Assembly (NCBI RefSeq): GCF_946482605.1
Contig: NZ_CAMLSE010000019.1
Location: 102,588-166,587 of the forward strand
Reading direction: 5' to 3'
Length of the DNA: 64,000 bases
DNA from: an uncultured Dyadobacter sp.
GTDB lineage: Bacteria > Bacteroidota > Bacteroidia > Cytophagales > Spirosomataceae
Numbering within the stretch: position 1 is the stretch's first letter; each line of letters starts with the position of its first letter. Positions 7,937 through 16,792 of the stretch are shown here, piece after piece. A model generated the notes under the pieces. It was not told where the DNA came from and ran no database searches. It saw nothing but the letters and a program-made list of their open reading frames with translations. Made by a program: the position numbers and the translations under genes.

Positions 7937-8485
7937 ATGAACGATCGCGATAGGATCAGTAACCTTGAAGAAATGGCAGCAGAAGTATTCATCAAACTGG
8001 ATAAAGTCGAGAACGACCTCAAAAGCGTGAAGACGGGACTAGGCCAACTTGGAGGCCGGACGGGCTCGATGGAAGATATATTGCTTGGGCTCGCTCACAG
8101 GCAGACCATCGTGGATGATAGTAACGCTATTCTCAAACAAAGCTTGTTGGAGCTGACACAGGTCTCCAAGAAAAATTCCCGGGAAATCGAATCCACAGCA
8201 AGGAACACGCTTAACAAGGATGATCTCGCCAAGCTGTTTGAATACATGATGCTGCGATTCGATGCCATCGAGGAGCGCTTTAAAAGAATTGAGGAGCGAA
8301 TTGACCGGATGGAGGAACGTATCGACCGAATCGAGGAACGGCTGGATAGAATCGAAGCGCGGATCGATCGGATCGAGGAACGGCTTGACAGAATCGAAGC
8401 GCGGCTCGATCGGGTCGAGGAACGGCTTGATCGTGTCGAGATTGACGTAAAAGAGGTCCGGCAAGAGCTCAATGCGCGAAAATAA
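7937..8485 (+). CDS. Coiled-coil protein with tandem heptad repeats
   Basis: 182 residues of unknown function. It is predicted to be helical throughout. From about residue 110 to the end it is an almost perfect series of seven-residue units of the type RIEERLD (I/L/V at a and d positions, R/E salt pairs elsewhere), about eight in a row, encoded by near-identical 21-base units. There is no signal peptide or membrane span. Similar 'DRIEERLDR' proteins serve as structural or scaffolding coils, but nothing here points to a partner. The number of repeats probably varies between strains. It precedes ispF by 45 bases on the same strand. Confidence 0.75.
   Translation: MNDRDRISNLEEMAAEVFIKLDKVENDLKSVKTGLGQLGGRTGSMEDILLGLAHRQTIVDDSNAILKQSLLELTQVSKKNSREIESTARNTLNKDDLAKLFEYMMLRFDAIEERFKRIEERIDRMEERIDRIEERLDRIEARIDRIEERLDRIEARLDRVEERLDRVEIDVKEVRQELNARK
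8270..8447 (+). repeat. Coding 21-base tandem repeats in the coiled-coil gene
   Basis: About eight imperfect copies of a 21-base unit (with a 42-base higher-order period) encode the heptads ending the coiled-coil protein. The copies are similar enough for slippage or recombination. Confidence 0.8.
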
Positions 8486-8530
8486 GATTTGTATAATAAC
8501 CCATAACTTTCCCCCAGACTTTCCGTAAAT

Positions 8531-9034
8531 ATGTTTCCTTTCCGCGTAGGCCAGGGCTATGACGTTCATCAATTGGTAGAAAACCGGCCCTTCTGGCTTG
8601 GAGGAATTTTAATCCCGCATGCCCACGGCGCCAAGGGGCACTCGGATGCGGACGTCGTATGCCATGTCATGTGCGACGCGCTTCTGGGCGCTGCCAACCT
8701 CCGGAACATAGGCTATCATTTCTCGGACAAAGATCCGCAATGGAAGGGCGTCGACAGCAAGCTGCTTCTCGTCAAAGTAATGGAAATGATCCGCGAAAAA
8801 GGATATGAGGTTGGGAATGTCGACGTCACGATCGTGCTGCAGAATCCCAAACTTAACCCGCATATCCCGGCGATGAAGGCTTGCCTGGCCGGCGTTACAA
8901 ATATTTCCGAAGAAGACATTTCCATCAAGGCGACCACATCCGAGCATTTGGGATTCGTAGGGAGAGAAGAGGGCATCGCGGCTCATTGTGTTGCATTGAT
9001 TTACAGGCCGGAGCTGCTCCCCGGCAAAGCCTAG
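8531..9034 (+). CDS. ispF: 2-C-methyl-D-erythritol 2,4-cyclodiphosphate synthase
   Basis: 167 residues, the normal IspF length. The zinc ligands are Asp11 and His13 in GYDVH and His45 in VVCHVMCDALLGA. The flexible loop GHSDADV and the terminal TSEHLGFVGREEGI block with its substrate-contacting Thr-Ser are present. The enzyme releases CMP from CDP-ME 2-phosphate to make the cyclic diphosphate, the fifth step of the non-mevalonate isoprenoid pathway, in the cytoplasm. No other MEP-pathway gene lies in this window. It may share a transcript with the downstream amidohydrolase, which starts 31 bases after its stop. Confidence 0.97.
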   Translation: MFPFRVGQGYDVHQLVENRPFWLGGILIPHAHGAKGHSDADVVCHVMCDALLGAANLRNIGYHFSDKDPQWKGVDSKLLLVKVMEMIREKGYEVGNVDVTIVLQNPKLNPHIPAMKACLAGVTNISEEDISIKATTSEHLGFVGREEGIAAHCVALIYRPELLPGKA

Positions 9035-9065
9035 TCAACGATCCAGATCAATTTGATAAATCCGC

Positions 9066-10202
9066 ATGAAAAAAGTACTCCTCTTCCTTTCCGTTTCCAT
9101 TGGTACCACATTCAGTGCTTGCGCCCAGGATACCGCTCCTTCCATTACCCAGCCCCTCGGATTCGAAGAATACGACCCGATTTCGACGCTTAAAGTAGAG
9201 GAACATCCCATCAAAAGGGCCAAATTCCCGTTTATCGACGTCCATAATCACCAATATCAGATGCCGACCCAAGACTTGAAAGCATTGGTAAAGCAAATGG
9301 ATAGTCTTAATATGGCGATCATGGTCAATCTCAGCGGCAGGGGGTGGTCGCAGGAATGGGCCGAGGGCACAGCCACTTTGAAAGGCTCCCTCGAAAATGT
9401 GGCAAAAAACTATCCCAAGCGCATTGGCGTGTTTACAAACCTGCAATTCAAAGGCTTCGGAGAGAAAGACTGGTCGCAAAAGGCAGTCAAGCAACTCGAA
9501 GAAGACGTTAAAATGGGTGCCAAAGGTCTGAAAATATACAAGAGCCTGGGTTTCAGTGGCATTAAGGATGACAAAGGTAACCGCGTAGCAGTAAGCGATC
9601 CGCGACTGCAGCCCGTATGGCAAAAATGCGGTGAACTGGGGATACCTGTGCTAATCCATACTGCCGACGTGCCCTCGTTCTGGGATCCTATGGACCGGTA
9701 TAACGAGCGCTGGCTCGAATTAAAAACGCATCCTGGCCGCCGCCGGGGCGCCAATGACCCGATCCCGTTCGATTCACTAATCGCCGAGCAGCACCACATT
9801 TTCGCGAAGAACCCCAAAACCACCTTTATCAATGCACACATGGGCTGGTATCCCAACAACCTCCGGAAGCTCGACAGCCTCATGATCGCTTTCCCGAATA
9901 TGTACGTGGAAATCGGTGCGGTCATCGCCGAACTGGGCCGGCAGCCGCGTACGGCGAAGAAGTTTTTTGAAAAGTATCAGGACCGTGTGCTATTCGGAAA
10001 GGATAGCTGGGTACCCGCCGAATATGCCACTTATTTTCGCGTACTGGAAACGGAAGACGAGTATTTTCCTTACCACAAAAAATACCACGCATTCTGGCGT
10101 ATGTACGGAATGGGACTTTCCGATGAAGTGCTTAAAAAGCTCTATTATAAAAATGCATTGAAGATTATCCCGGGATTAGATCAAAGCCTTTTCCCAAAAT
10201 AA
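9066..10202 (+). CDS. Secreted amidohydrolase (amidohydrolase_2 / ACMSD-like)
   Basis: 378 residues with a signal peptide (cleavage probably after TFSACA). The metal-binding TIM-barrel signature is visible: VHNH (HxH) near residue 60, IHTAD near 197, NAHMGW near 258 and the late Asp in LFGKDSW near 315. These match the amidohydrolase_2 branch, which includes ACMSD-type decarboxylases and lactone hydrolases. An exported position suggests action on an extracellular or periplasmic compound. The substrate cannot be told. It follows ispF closely and converges on a TPR gene 18 bases away, with no clear terminator between. Confidence 0.85.
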   Translation: MKKVLLFLSVSIGTTFSACAQDTAPSITQPLGFEEYDPISTLKVEEHPIKRAKFPFIDVHNHQYQMPTQDLKALVKQMDSLNMAIMVNLSGRGWSQEWAEGTATLKGSLENVAKNYPKRIGVFTNLQFKGFGEKDWSQKAVKQLEEDVKMGAKGLKIYKSLGFSGIKDDKGNRVAVSDPRLQPVWQKCGELGIPVLIHTADVPSFWDPMDRYNERWLELKTHPGRRRGANDPIPFDSLIAEQHHIFAKNPKTTFINAHMGWYPNNLRKLDSLMIAFPNMYVEIGAVIAELGRQPRTAKKFFEKYQDRVLFGKDSWVPAEYATYFRVLETEDEYFPYHKKYHAFWRMYGMGLSDEVLKKLYYKNALKIIPGLDQSLFPK

Positions 10203-10220
10203 TCCGCTCCCACACATTAC

Positions 10221-11339
10221 CTATCTGAATGCCTTGGCCTCTCTGACTACCGACCGGTATTCGGCTTTGCCAAGGCATTTTTTATAGTAATCCTTCGCTT
10301 TTGCCTTGTTCCCTGCCCGCGCCGATATGCGCGCGAGGCCTGCATAGGCGAACGCGTGATATTCTTTGGTATACTGATCGTCGTGCGGCGTTCTCAATGC
10401 AAGCAGATACTCCTTCTGAGCTGCGGCATCATTCTTCATGCTTTTTTCTTCCAGGATACCTTGAAATGTCCGCCAGGCAGCCGGGTAAAATCCTGTGTTG
10501 TTCTTGCGCAGAAGTTGTATGCCGTCACCCGCCTGGTCATATTTGCCGGCGAGTAGCTGCGCTTCGATGTGTTTCATCAGGTATATGGGATTGCGCGGAT
10601 ACAGATCGACCAGTTTTTCCATATAAAACACGGCCTTTTCGGGTTTTGCCTCGTATTTGAGATAAATATGCGAGATATAATAGCAGGATTCCGCCCGGGT
10701 AATGGTGCCCACCTTGGTCGCGGTATCGATCTGTTTTAAACCCAAAGCCTTGTCACCATTTTTGAAAAACACGAGCAGGGGCTTCACAATCGGGTGCTCT
10801 TCGGGATATACCTCCACGTAGTAGTTGTACATCCCGGATGTAAAATAGAATTCAGGGTTTTTATTCAGCAATTTAAACCCCTCTACAAAAGCATTATAAG
10901 CTTTTTTCCCTTCTCCGGCAGCATTCATCATTTCGCCCCGATAGTTGTAGATCATAGCCATATATCCGCGGGCCACCATCGTGTAAAACACCGCTTCCGG
11001 ATCCAGGCTGTTTTTCCCGTACCTTTTGCTGATTGCTTCCAGACACTGATCGAGCTTCTGGATGTATTCCTTCGATTTCGCAGGATTGTCCTTGATTGGC
11101 AAATACTTCCAGTACAAAATGAACGAATCCAGTATATAAGAGACAGGGTGATTGGGATACTTCTTCTCGACCTGGCCGATGATCTCTACTGCTTCCTCGA
11201 ACTCATAATTGTAAATCTTGTCCAGGCTGCTCTGTATATTCTTTAACGAAACGGGGTCATTAAGGAGTTGTGCCCGGGCCTGAACAGAACAAAAAAATGT
11301 CATGAACAGCAAGCACAATGAACGAAGTGTAATTTGCAT
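10221..11339 (-). CDS. Secreted TPR-repeat protein
   Basis: 372 residues from the ATG at 11339, chosen because a signal peptide (MQITLRSLCLLF to VQARA) begins there; the frame stays open upstream to 11408 without adding a sensible N-terminus. The mature protein is alpha-helical, with several tetratricopeptide-like pairs such as AVEIIGQVEKKYPNHPVSY and KAVFYMEKLVDLYPRNPIY. TPR arrays mediate protein contacts. Its job is unknown; periplasmic or outer-membrane assembly is possible. It is divergent from the M16 peptidase gene at 11484 across about 145 bases. Confidence 0.75.
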   Translation of the reverse strand: MQITLRSLCLLFMTFFCSVQARAQLLNDPVSLKNIQSSLDKIYNYEFEEAVEIIGQVEKKYPNHPVSYILDSFILYWKYLPIKDNPAKSKEYIQKLDQCLEAISKRYGKNSLDPEAVFYTMVARGYMAMIYNYRGEMMNAAGEGKKAYNAFVEGFKLLNKNPEFYFTSGMYNYYVEVYPEEHPIVKPLLVFFKNGDKALGLKQIDTATKVGTITRAESCYYISHIYLKYEAKPEKAVFYMEKLVDLYPRNPIYLMKHIEAQLLAGKYDQAGDGIQLLRKNNTGFYPAAWRTFQGILEEKSMKNDAAAQKEYLLALRTPHDDQYTKEYHAFAYAGLARISARAGNKAKAKDYYKKCLGKAEYRSVVREAKAFR

Positions 11340-11483
11340 GGCTTTCACTATTAACTCAAAATGGTTTGGTGGTATCCCAACTGAACAGTAGCTTTGTTTA
11401 TAACCCATAATTCAATGCGTGGGTTTCGGGCCACCGCTTATTTTGGCCAAAAATGTCAACATTCAACTTCCTTTTTTGAACAT

Positions 11484-12725
11484 ATGATTCGCTATAAGCA
11501 GTTTACATTGGGTAACGGCCTTCAGGTATTCGTACACGAGGATTTTTCGACACCCATGGCTGCGGTTAATATCCTTTACAATGTCGGCTCACGGGATGAG
11601 GACGAAGAGCGCACCGGATTTGCACATCTCTTTGAGCACCTGATGTTCGGGGGGTCCGGGAATATCCCCAGCTACGATATCCCAGTCCAGAATGTGGGTG
11701 GCGAGAACAATGCATTCACCTCCCCCGACATTACCAACTACTACATCACCTTACCCGCCGACAATGTGGAGACTGCTTTCTGGCTTGAATCCGACCGGAT
11801 GCTCAGTCTGTCGTTCGACCCCAATGTGCTGGAAGTACAGCGCAAAGTGGTGATCGAAGAGTTTAAGCAGCGATACCTCAACCAGCCCTACGGTGATATG
11901 TGGCTCAAATTGCGCCCCCTCGCCTACAAGGAGCACCCTTACCGCTGGGCAACGATAGGAAAAGACATCGGCCATATCGAACGGGCGACCATGGACGATG
12001 TGCAGGCATTTTTCTTCAAGTTTTACAGACCCAACAATGCGGTGCTAGTCGTTGCGGGAGCCGTTTCTTTCGAAAGAGTTCAGGCGCTGGCCGAAAAATG
12101 GTTCGGGAGCATTCCTTCCGGCCCGGCATATGTACGCAATATTCCCAAAGAACCCGCTCAGAACGAAGCCAGACATCTTGAGATCTCGGCGGCGGTACCG
12201 TTGAATTCGCTGATCAAGGTGTTCCATATGCCTGGCCGGTACGAGCCGGGCTTCTATGCGGCCGATCTGCTCAGCGATGTTTTAGGCAGAGGTAAGTCTT
12301 CCCGTCTCTATCAGAAACTGCTCAAAGAGCGGTCGCTTTTCAATAGCATCAATGCAAGTATCACATCATCCCTCGATCCTGGCCTCCTCCTGATCAAGGG
12401 AAATCTGAATCCCGGCGTGACCTTAGAAGAGGCCGATGAGGCGGTCAAGGAGGTTTTGCAGGAAATAGTGGCCACGGGTGCTTCTGAGGAAGAGGTCACG
12501 AAGGTCAAAAATCAATCGGAAGCTTCGCTCGCTTTTTCAGAAGTCGAAGTGCTGAACAGAGCGATGAATCTTGCATTCGCGGCCAATGCAGGCAATGTCG
12601 AATGGGCGAACAGCGATGCCGGCATCATCAGAGCACTTACTGCTTCGGATATACATGCAGCAGCCCAAAGCATTTTACGGCCGGAAAACGCATCGACTCT
12701 TTATTACAGAACGGAAGGAAAATAA
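11484..12725 (+). CDS. M16-family zinc metallopeptidase
   Basis: 413 residues from the ATG that opens MIRYKQFTLGNGL; an upstream TTG at 11394 adds a non-conserved stretch. The inverted zinc motif HLFEH (HxxEH) and the distal Glu in KVVIEEFKQR are present, followed by the inactive second M16 half. There is no signal peptide, so it should be cytoplasmic unless exported otherwise. Family members degrade unstructured peptides inside a two-half chamber. A second M16 gene of similar size converges on it across a shared terminator, so the two products may pair. In the C-terminal half, the Tyr of the usual R-Y motif appears replaced by Phe (ERSLFNS). Confidence 0.93.
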   Translation: MIRYKQFTLGNGLQVFVHEDFSTPMAAVNILYNVGSRDEDEERTGFAHLFEHLMFGGSGNIPSYDIPVQNVGGENNAFTSPDITNYYITLPADNVETAFWLESDRMLSLSFDPNVLEVQRKVVIEEFKQRYLNQPYGDMWLKLRPLAYKEHPYRWATIGKDIGHIERATMDDVQAFFFKFYRPNNAVLVVAGAVSFERVQALAEKWFGSIPSGPAYVRNIPKEPAQNEARHLEISAAVPLNSLIKVFHMPGRYEPGFYAADLLSDVLGRGKSSRLYQKLLKERSLFNSINASITSSLDPGLLLIKGNLNPGVTLEEADEAVKEVLQEIVATGASEEEVTKVKNQSEASLAFSEVEVLNRAMNLAFAANAGNVEWANSDAGIIRALTASDIHAAAQSILRPENASTLYYRTEGK

Positions 12726-12737
12726 ATATCCGGATAG

Positions 12738-12777
12738 CAAAAAGCCCTGACTGGTCGAAATCAGTCAGGGCTTTTTG
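12738..12777. terminator. Bidirectional terminator between two M16 genes
   Basis: A perfect 16-base stem (CAAAAAGCCCTGACTG and its complement) around an 8-base loop, with A and T tracts at the ends, placed between two convergent stops. Confidence 0.92.
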
Positions 12778-12799
12778 TTGTCCCAATCACTCAAACCGG

Positions 12800-14092
12800 T
12801 CAGTCTTCCGGCAGAAAAGTAAGGTAGCTAAAATTCTGTTCATTGAATATATCCTGCGCCAATTCCTGTAACTGGCCTGCGTTGATTTGCTCAATTTCTG
12901 TAAAGATCTCCGGCAATGAATCAACCTTTCCGGTATCCAGGATGCTTTTGGCCATCATCAGCATGAAACTCATGTTGCTTTCTTCCGACATAGCCAGTTG
13001 TCCCATTAGCTGCACCTTGGTTTGGTGCAACTGCAAAACAGACAAGGGCACTTCCCTGATACGTTTCAGCTCCTTATGGATGAGAGCGATGCTCTTGTTC
13101 AGCTGCTTTTTCTCGGTGCCGAAGAAAATACCCATAAATCCGGTATCCAGATAAGGTGTATAATTTGCTTCGATGGAATATACGAATCCATATTTCTCAC
13201 GCAATGAGAGGTTGAATCTCGAATTCATACCCGGACCGCCCAACAGGTTCACCAGCATAAAGAAAGGCAAACGGCGATCGTCCAATAATGCATATGCGGG
13301 TTGTCCCATGGCGCATTGTGCCTGCTGGATCGGGCGTTCGCGCTCGTTACGCACCGGCGTGTAAATCAGCGGTGCTTTTCGCTCTCTTTGGGTTTTCCGA
13401 TACGGCACATCGGCCAGGTATTTCTCTGCCATTCGAATGACCTTCGAAAATGGCAAGCGGCTTACCGACGAAACGACAATGCGCTCGGTGTCGATATTCT
13501 CATGGATAAATTCATAGAGCTGTTCCTTGCCAAACGAATTGACCGTATCTGCCGTGCCGAGTATGTTGCTGCCCAATGCATGGTCCGGAAAGATCAGCTG
13601 ATCAAAGTCGTCTTGTATCGCATCCTCGGGCGAATCGACATACATCGACATTTCTTCCAGGATCACATTCCGCTCCCGTTCGATCTGCTTATCCGGAAAA
13701 ACTGAATGGAAGGTGATATCTGCCAACAGATCGATGGCTTTCTCGAAATGATCGTCGAGTACTGACGCGTGGAAACAAATTTTCTCTTTGGTAGTGTACG
13801 CATTCAGCTCGCCGCCCACATTTTCGAGCCGGTTAATAATATGGTAAGAGCTCCTTTTCTCAGTGCCTTTGAAAGCCATATGCTCCCAGAAGTGGGCAAG
13901 ACCCTGCTGGTGCGGCATTTCATCGCGGCTACCGATATCGAGCATGATACCACAATGCGCTATTTGCGTGTATGGAACCTGCTTGTGTGCAATGCGGATC
14001 CCATTCGCCAGCGTATGTACCTGATATTCTTCGGTCAGTGAAAGGGAGGTGGCTTTGGGGTTTCCCCGTTTGCGGACATTGTTTCTCTTCAT
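12800..14092 (-). CDS. M16-family zinc metallopeptidase
   Basis: 430 residues. It has the HFWEH zinc motif (HxxEH) near residue 67, the distal Glu in RNVILEEMSMY, and in the second half the intact LREKYGFVYS segment carrying the Arg/Tyr pair that positions substrate in M16 enzymes. It thus has every catalytic element in one chain, unlike the convergent neighbour. There is no signal peptide. It is similar to bacterial processing-protease-like enzymes (PqqL/YmxG type). The gene is divergent from a glycosyltransferase across about 90 bases. Confidence 0.93.
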   Translation of the reverse strand: MKRNNVRKRGNPKATSLSLTEEYQVHTLANGIRIAHKQVPYTQIAHCGIMLDIGSRDEMPHQQGLAHFWEHMAFKGTEKRSSYHIINRLENVGGELNAYTTKEKICFHASVLDDHFEKAIDLLADITFHSVFPDKQIERERNVILEEMSMYVDSPEDAIQDDFDQLIFPDHALGSNILGTADTVNSFGKEQLYEFIHENIDTERIVVSSVSRLPFSKVIRMAEKYLADVPYRKTQRERKAPLIYTPVRNERERPIQQAQCAMGQPAYALLDDRRLPFFMLVNLLGGPGMNSRFNLSLREKYGFVYSIEANYTPYLDTGFMGIFFGTEKKQLNKSIALIHKELKRIREVPLSVLQLHQTKVQLMGQLAMSEESNMSFMLMMAKSILDTGKVDSLPEIFTEIEQINAGQLQELAQDIFNEQNFSYLTFLPED

Positions 14093-14182
14093 TCCATTTT
14101 AACACAAAATACCCACCAATAATTTTCGGTGGTATCCACAAAAATACGGACTTTTGCCCGGAAACCCTTGCAGTTTACCCTT

Positions 14183-15301
14183 ATGCGCATTGGATTTGAC
14201 GCCAAAAGAGCTTTTGCCAATAAAACAGGACTTGGAAATTACAGCCGCTTTGTCCTCGATGCTTTGACCGCCAATCAGCCAGGTTCCGAATACCTGGCAT
14301 TTACGCCCAAAAACTCGCAAAAACTTTTCCCCGGATACCCCGAGGATGCGATCCGGTACCCTGAAAACTTCATTGACAAAAAACTTTCAGCATACTGGCG
14401 CTACGCACGCATCACGGAGCAGCTTCTCCGGGAGAAAATCGACATATTCCACGGTCTGAGCAATGAAATCCCACAGGGTTTGCAGCACGCAGGTATCCGT
14501 TCGGTCGTCACGATCCACGATCTTATTTTTGAAAGGCTTCCTTCGCTTTTCAAACCTATCGATCGCGCCATTTACCGGCACAAATTCCAATCTGCATGCA
14601 AAAGGGCCGATTCAGTTGTGGCAGTGAGCGACCAGACCCGGAGAGATCTCATCGAGCTGTATCATGTAGACGACCGTAAAATACGGGTGATCTACCAAGA
14701 CTGTAACCCTGTATTTAAGCAATCGGTGGCGCCGGAAGAACGCGCACTGGTTTGTTCCGGATATGGCATTACAGGGCCGTTCATTTTGTGCGTCGGTACC
14801 ATGGAGGAACGCAAAAACCAGCACAGGCTGGTAGAAGCTTTTGGTAATCTGAAAAATCAGGATTTCACACTGGTGCTTGTGGGAAAACCGACTCACTACG
14901 TACAGAAAATAACGGAAACCATCGGTCGGCTGGGTCTCCAAAAACAAGTTATGCTGCTGCATGATGTTTCGACACCGCATTTGCCTGCATTGTACCAGCA
15001 AGCGGCATTGTTCGCCTACATATCCATTTACGAGGGTTTCGGGATACCGATCGTGGAGGCATTGCATAGCGGAATTCCCGTATTGGCAGCAAAGGGCTCA
15101 TGCCTGGAAGAAGCCGGAGGGCCAGGGGGCTTGTACGCGGACCCTTTTCAAACAGAAAACATCAGCGAACAGCTTGAACGGCTGCTTACTGATGTTCCAT
15201 TGAGAAGTTCCCTGGCAGAAGCCGGCCGGATTCATGTGAGGCAATTCTCGGGAGCACATATCGCCGGACAGCTCACATCACTTTATCGCAGCCTGGTTTA
15301 G
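14183..15301 (+). CDS. GT4-type glycosyltransferase
   Basis: 372 residues from the ATG beginning MRIGFDAKRAFANKTGLGNYSR; an upstream GTG at 14129 is less likely. This is a GT-B fold enzyme of the GT1/GT4 clan: the N-terminal acceptor domain ends with SVVAVSDQTRRDL, and the donor domain has FILCVGTMEERKN and the E-x7-E motif in YEGFGIPIVEALHSG near residue 290. Such retaining transferases add sugars to surface polysaccharides or glycolipids. The donor and acceptor are unknown. It converges on a TPR gene nine bases away, and no polysaccharide cluster surrounds it. Confidence 0.9.
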   Translation: MRIGFDAKRAFANKTGLGNYSRFVLDALTANQPGSEYLAFTPKNSQKLFPGYPEDAIRYPENFIDKKLSAYWRYARITEQLLREKIDIFHGLSNEIPQGLQHAGIRSVVTIHDLIFERLPSLFKPIDRAIYRHKFQSACKRADSVVAVSDQTRRDLIELYHVDDRKIRVIYQDCNPVFKQSVAPEERALVCSGYGITGPFILCVGTMEERKNQHRLVEAFGNLKNQDFTLVLVGKPTHYVQKITETIGRLGLQKQVMLLHDVSTPHLPALYQQAALFAYISIYEGFGIPIVEALHSGIPVLAAKGSCLEEAGGPGGLYADPFQTENISEQLERLLTDVPLRSSLAEAGRIHVRQFSGAHIAGQLTSLYRSLV

Positions 15302-15309
15302 GCAGGTAT

Positions 15310-16716
15310 CTATTTTTCGCGGTACTGTTCGATGATCCGGAACAATGCCTTCTGTTTTTCAAGGTCGGGGAAGAAGTCGAACAGCTGAACGTGGGAATCA
15401 TAATCCAGCGTCAATCCGATTTCAAGATTTACCAATGCTTCCCGGTATTGTCCCGCATGGATCTGGTACACTGCCATCCGGTAATATAAGTCAGCCTCTT
15501 CGGCCATTTCATCAATCGCCGCCTGTAAAAGATCGCAAGCCCGCTCATAGTTGCCTTGTTCAAAAAGCACGTAGGACCATTTGAGCCAGATATCCGGGTT
15601 GGACGGTTCGATTTCTGCCGCCTTTTCAAAGGCTTCGAATGCTGAAACCACATTACCGACCTTAAATTCGGTTTCCGCCAGTGCCAGCCAATAGTCAGGG
15701 TTAAGCTCTGTGATCTGTATTGCTTTTCTCAGAAATCCCACCGCTTCATACCACCGTCCCAGTTCACTGAAACAAATGCCCAGTCCGTACCAGCCGTCGT
15801 CCCATTGGTTATCCAGTTTGACTGTCTGCCTGTAATACTTGATAGCCGTTTCAAATTCCCCCAGTTTTTCGTAGCAGGTTCCCAGGCAACAGCATGTTTC
15901 AGGCTGTTCGCCTTCCAGTTCTATTGCCCGAAGGTATTGCGCCTTGGCATCTTCAAATTTTTCCAGGTTCATGTAAGAATTCCCTAGCTGGAAAAAAGCC
16001 GATGCGAAATCATCCTTGATCAGCGTAGCGTATTCGTAAGCATGAACCGCATCTCCATGACGTTCCAGCTTACTGAAAGCAATCCCAAGATTATACCATG
16101 CATGATGCGAGAACGGATCCCGGTCTACCAGCTCATTATAGTATCCCAGATGACTTTCCAGCTGCCCCACGAGATCGAGACAATGGGCAAGTTCATAAAG
16201 CGCATTCTCGTTATTCAAGTTATTACGAAGCGATCTTTTGTAGTACTTGATCGCGTCTTCGTATTTCCCCCAATTTTGATAGGTCTGTCCGATCTGAAAG
16301 TAGATCTCGTCTTTGTCCTCTACCCTTCCCAGCAAGTTCTCGAGCAACTCGATCGCTTCCTCGTATTCCCCCATCATGTTAGCTACTGCCACCTGCATGA
16401 AAGAAATTTCTATATCACCGGGGTGAAAAAGCGATGCACGCTCCAATATTTCCAACGCCAATTCATGTTCACCCCTGTTGGCGTGTAATTGCACCATGTT
16501 CAGCAGGAGATCGAGCGAGTAGGGATAATCCGAGAGACCCATTTCACAAGCTTTGAAAGCTTTGTCCCAATCCCCCTTTTCTATGTAGTGTACTGTAACC
16601 CTTTCGTAAGTATCCAAATCAAAAAAGACCGGCTCGCTGGTTTTCAGCATTCTTTCAAACCTGAGCAGTGTTTCCTTCATATAGTCCTTCCTTTCTCCGA
16701 AATTTTTCTCCATCAT
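15310..16716 (-). CDS. TPR-repeat protein
   Basis: 468 residues composed almost entirely of tetratricopeptide repeats, about twelve by eye, for example YYKRSLRNNLNNENALYELAH and AIKYYRQTVKLDNQWDDGWYG. There is no signal peptide, so a cytoplasmic scaffold is likely. The alternative upstream ATG seven codons before would not change the reading. Function unknown. It is a single gene, with a stop only nine bases from the convergent glycosyltransferase. Confidence 0.85.
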   Translation of the reverse strand: MMEKNFGERKDYMKETLLRFERMLKTSEPVFFDLDTYERVTVHYIEKGDWDKAFKACEMGLSDYPYSLDLLLNMVQLHANRGEHELALEILERASLFHPGDIEISFMQVAVANMMGEYEEAIELLENLLGRVEDKDEIYFQIGQTYQNWGKYEDAIKYYKRSLRNNLNNENALYELAHCLDLVGQLESHLGYYNELVDRDPFSHHAWYNLGIAFSKLERHGDAVHAYEYATLIKDDFASAFFQLGNSYMNLEKFEDAKAQYLRAIELEGEQPETCCCLGTCYEKLGEFETAIKYYRQTVKLDNQWDDGWYGLGICFSELGRWYEAVGFLRKAIQITELNPDYWLALAETEFKVGNVVSAFEAFEKAAEIEPSNPDIWLKWSYVLFEQGNYERACDLLQAAIDEMAEEADLYYRMAVYQIHAGQYREALVNLEIGLTLDYDSHVQLFDFFPDLEKQKALFRIIEQYREK

Positions 16717-16792
16717 ACGAACCGCTAGGTTAGAATTGAGGGCTGACGCACCACTGTTAATGAAAGAAAGTTATAAAATAATTCCCCGGATT

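Noticed and set aside
8270..8447. Repeats that might suggest a CRISPR array
   Set aside because: The units are contiguous, without spacers, in frame and encode heptads; they are coding tandem repeats.
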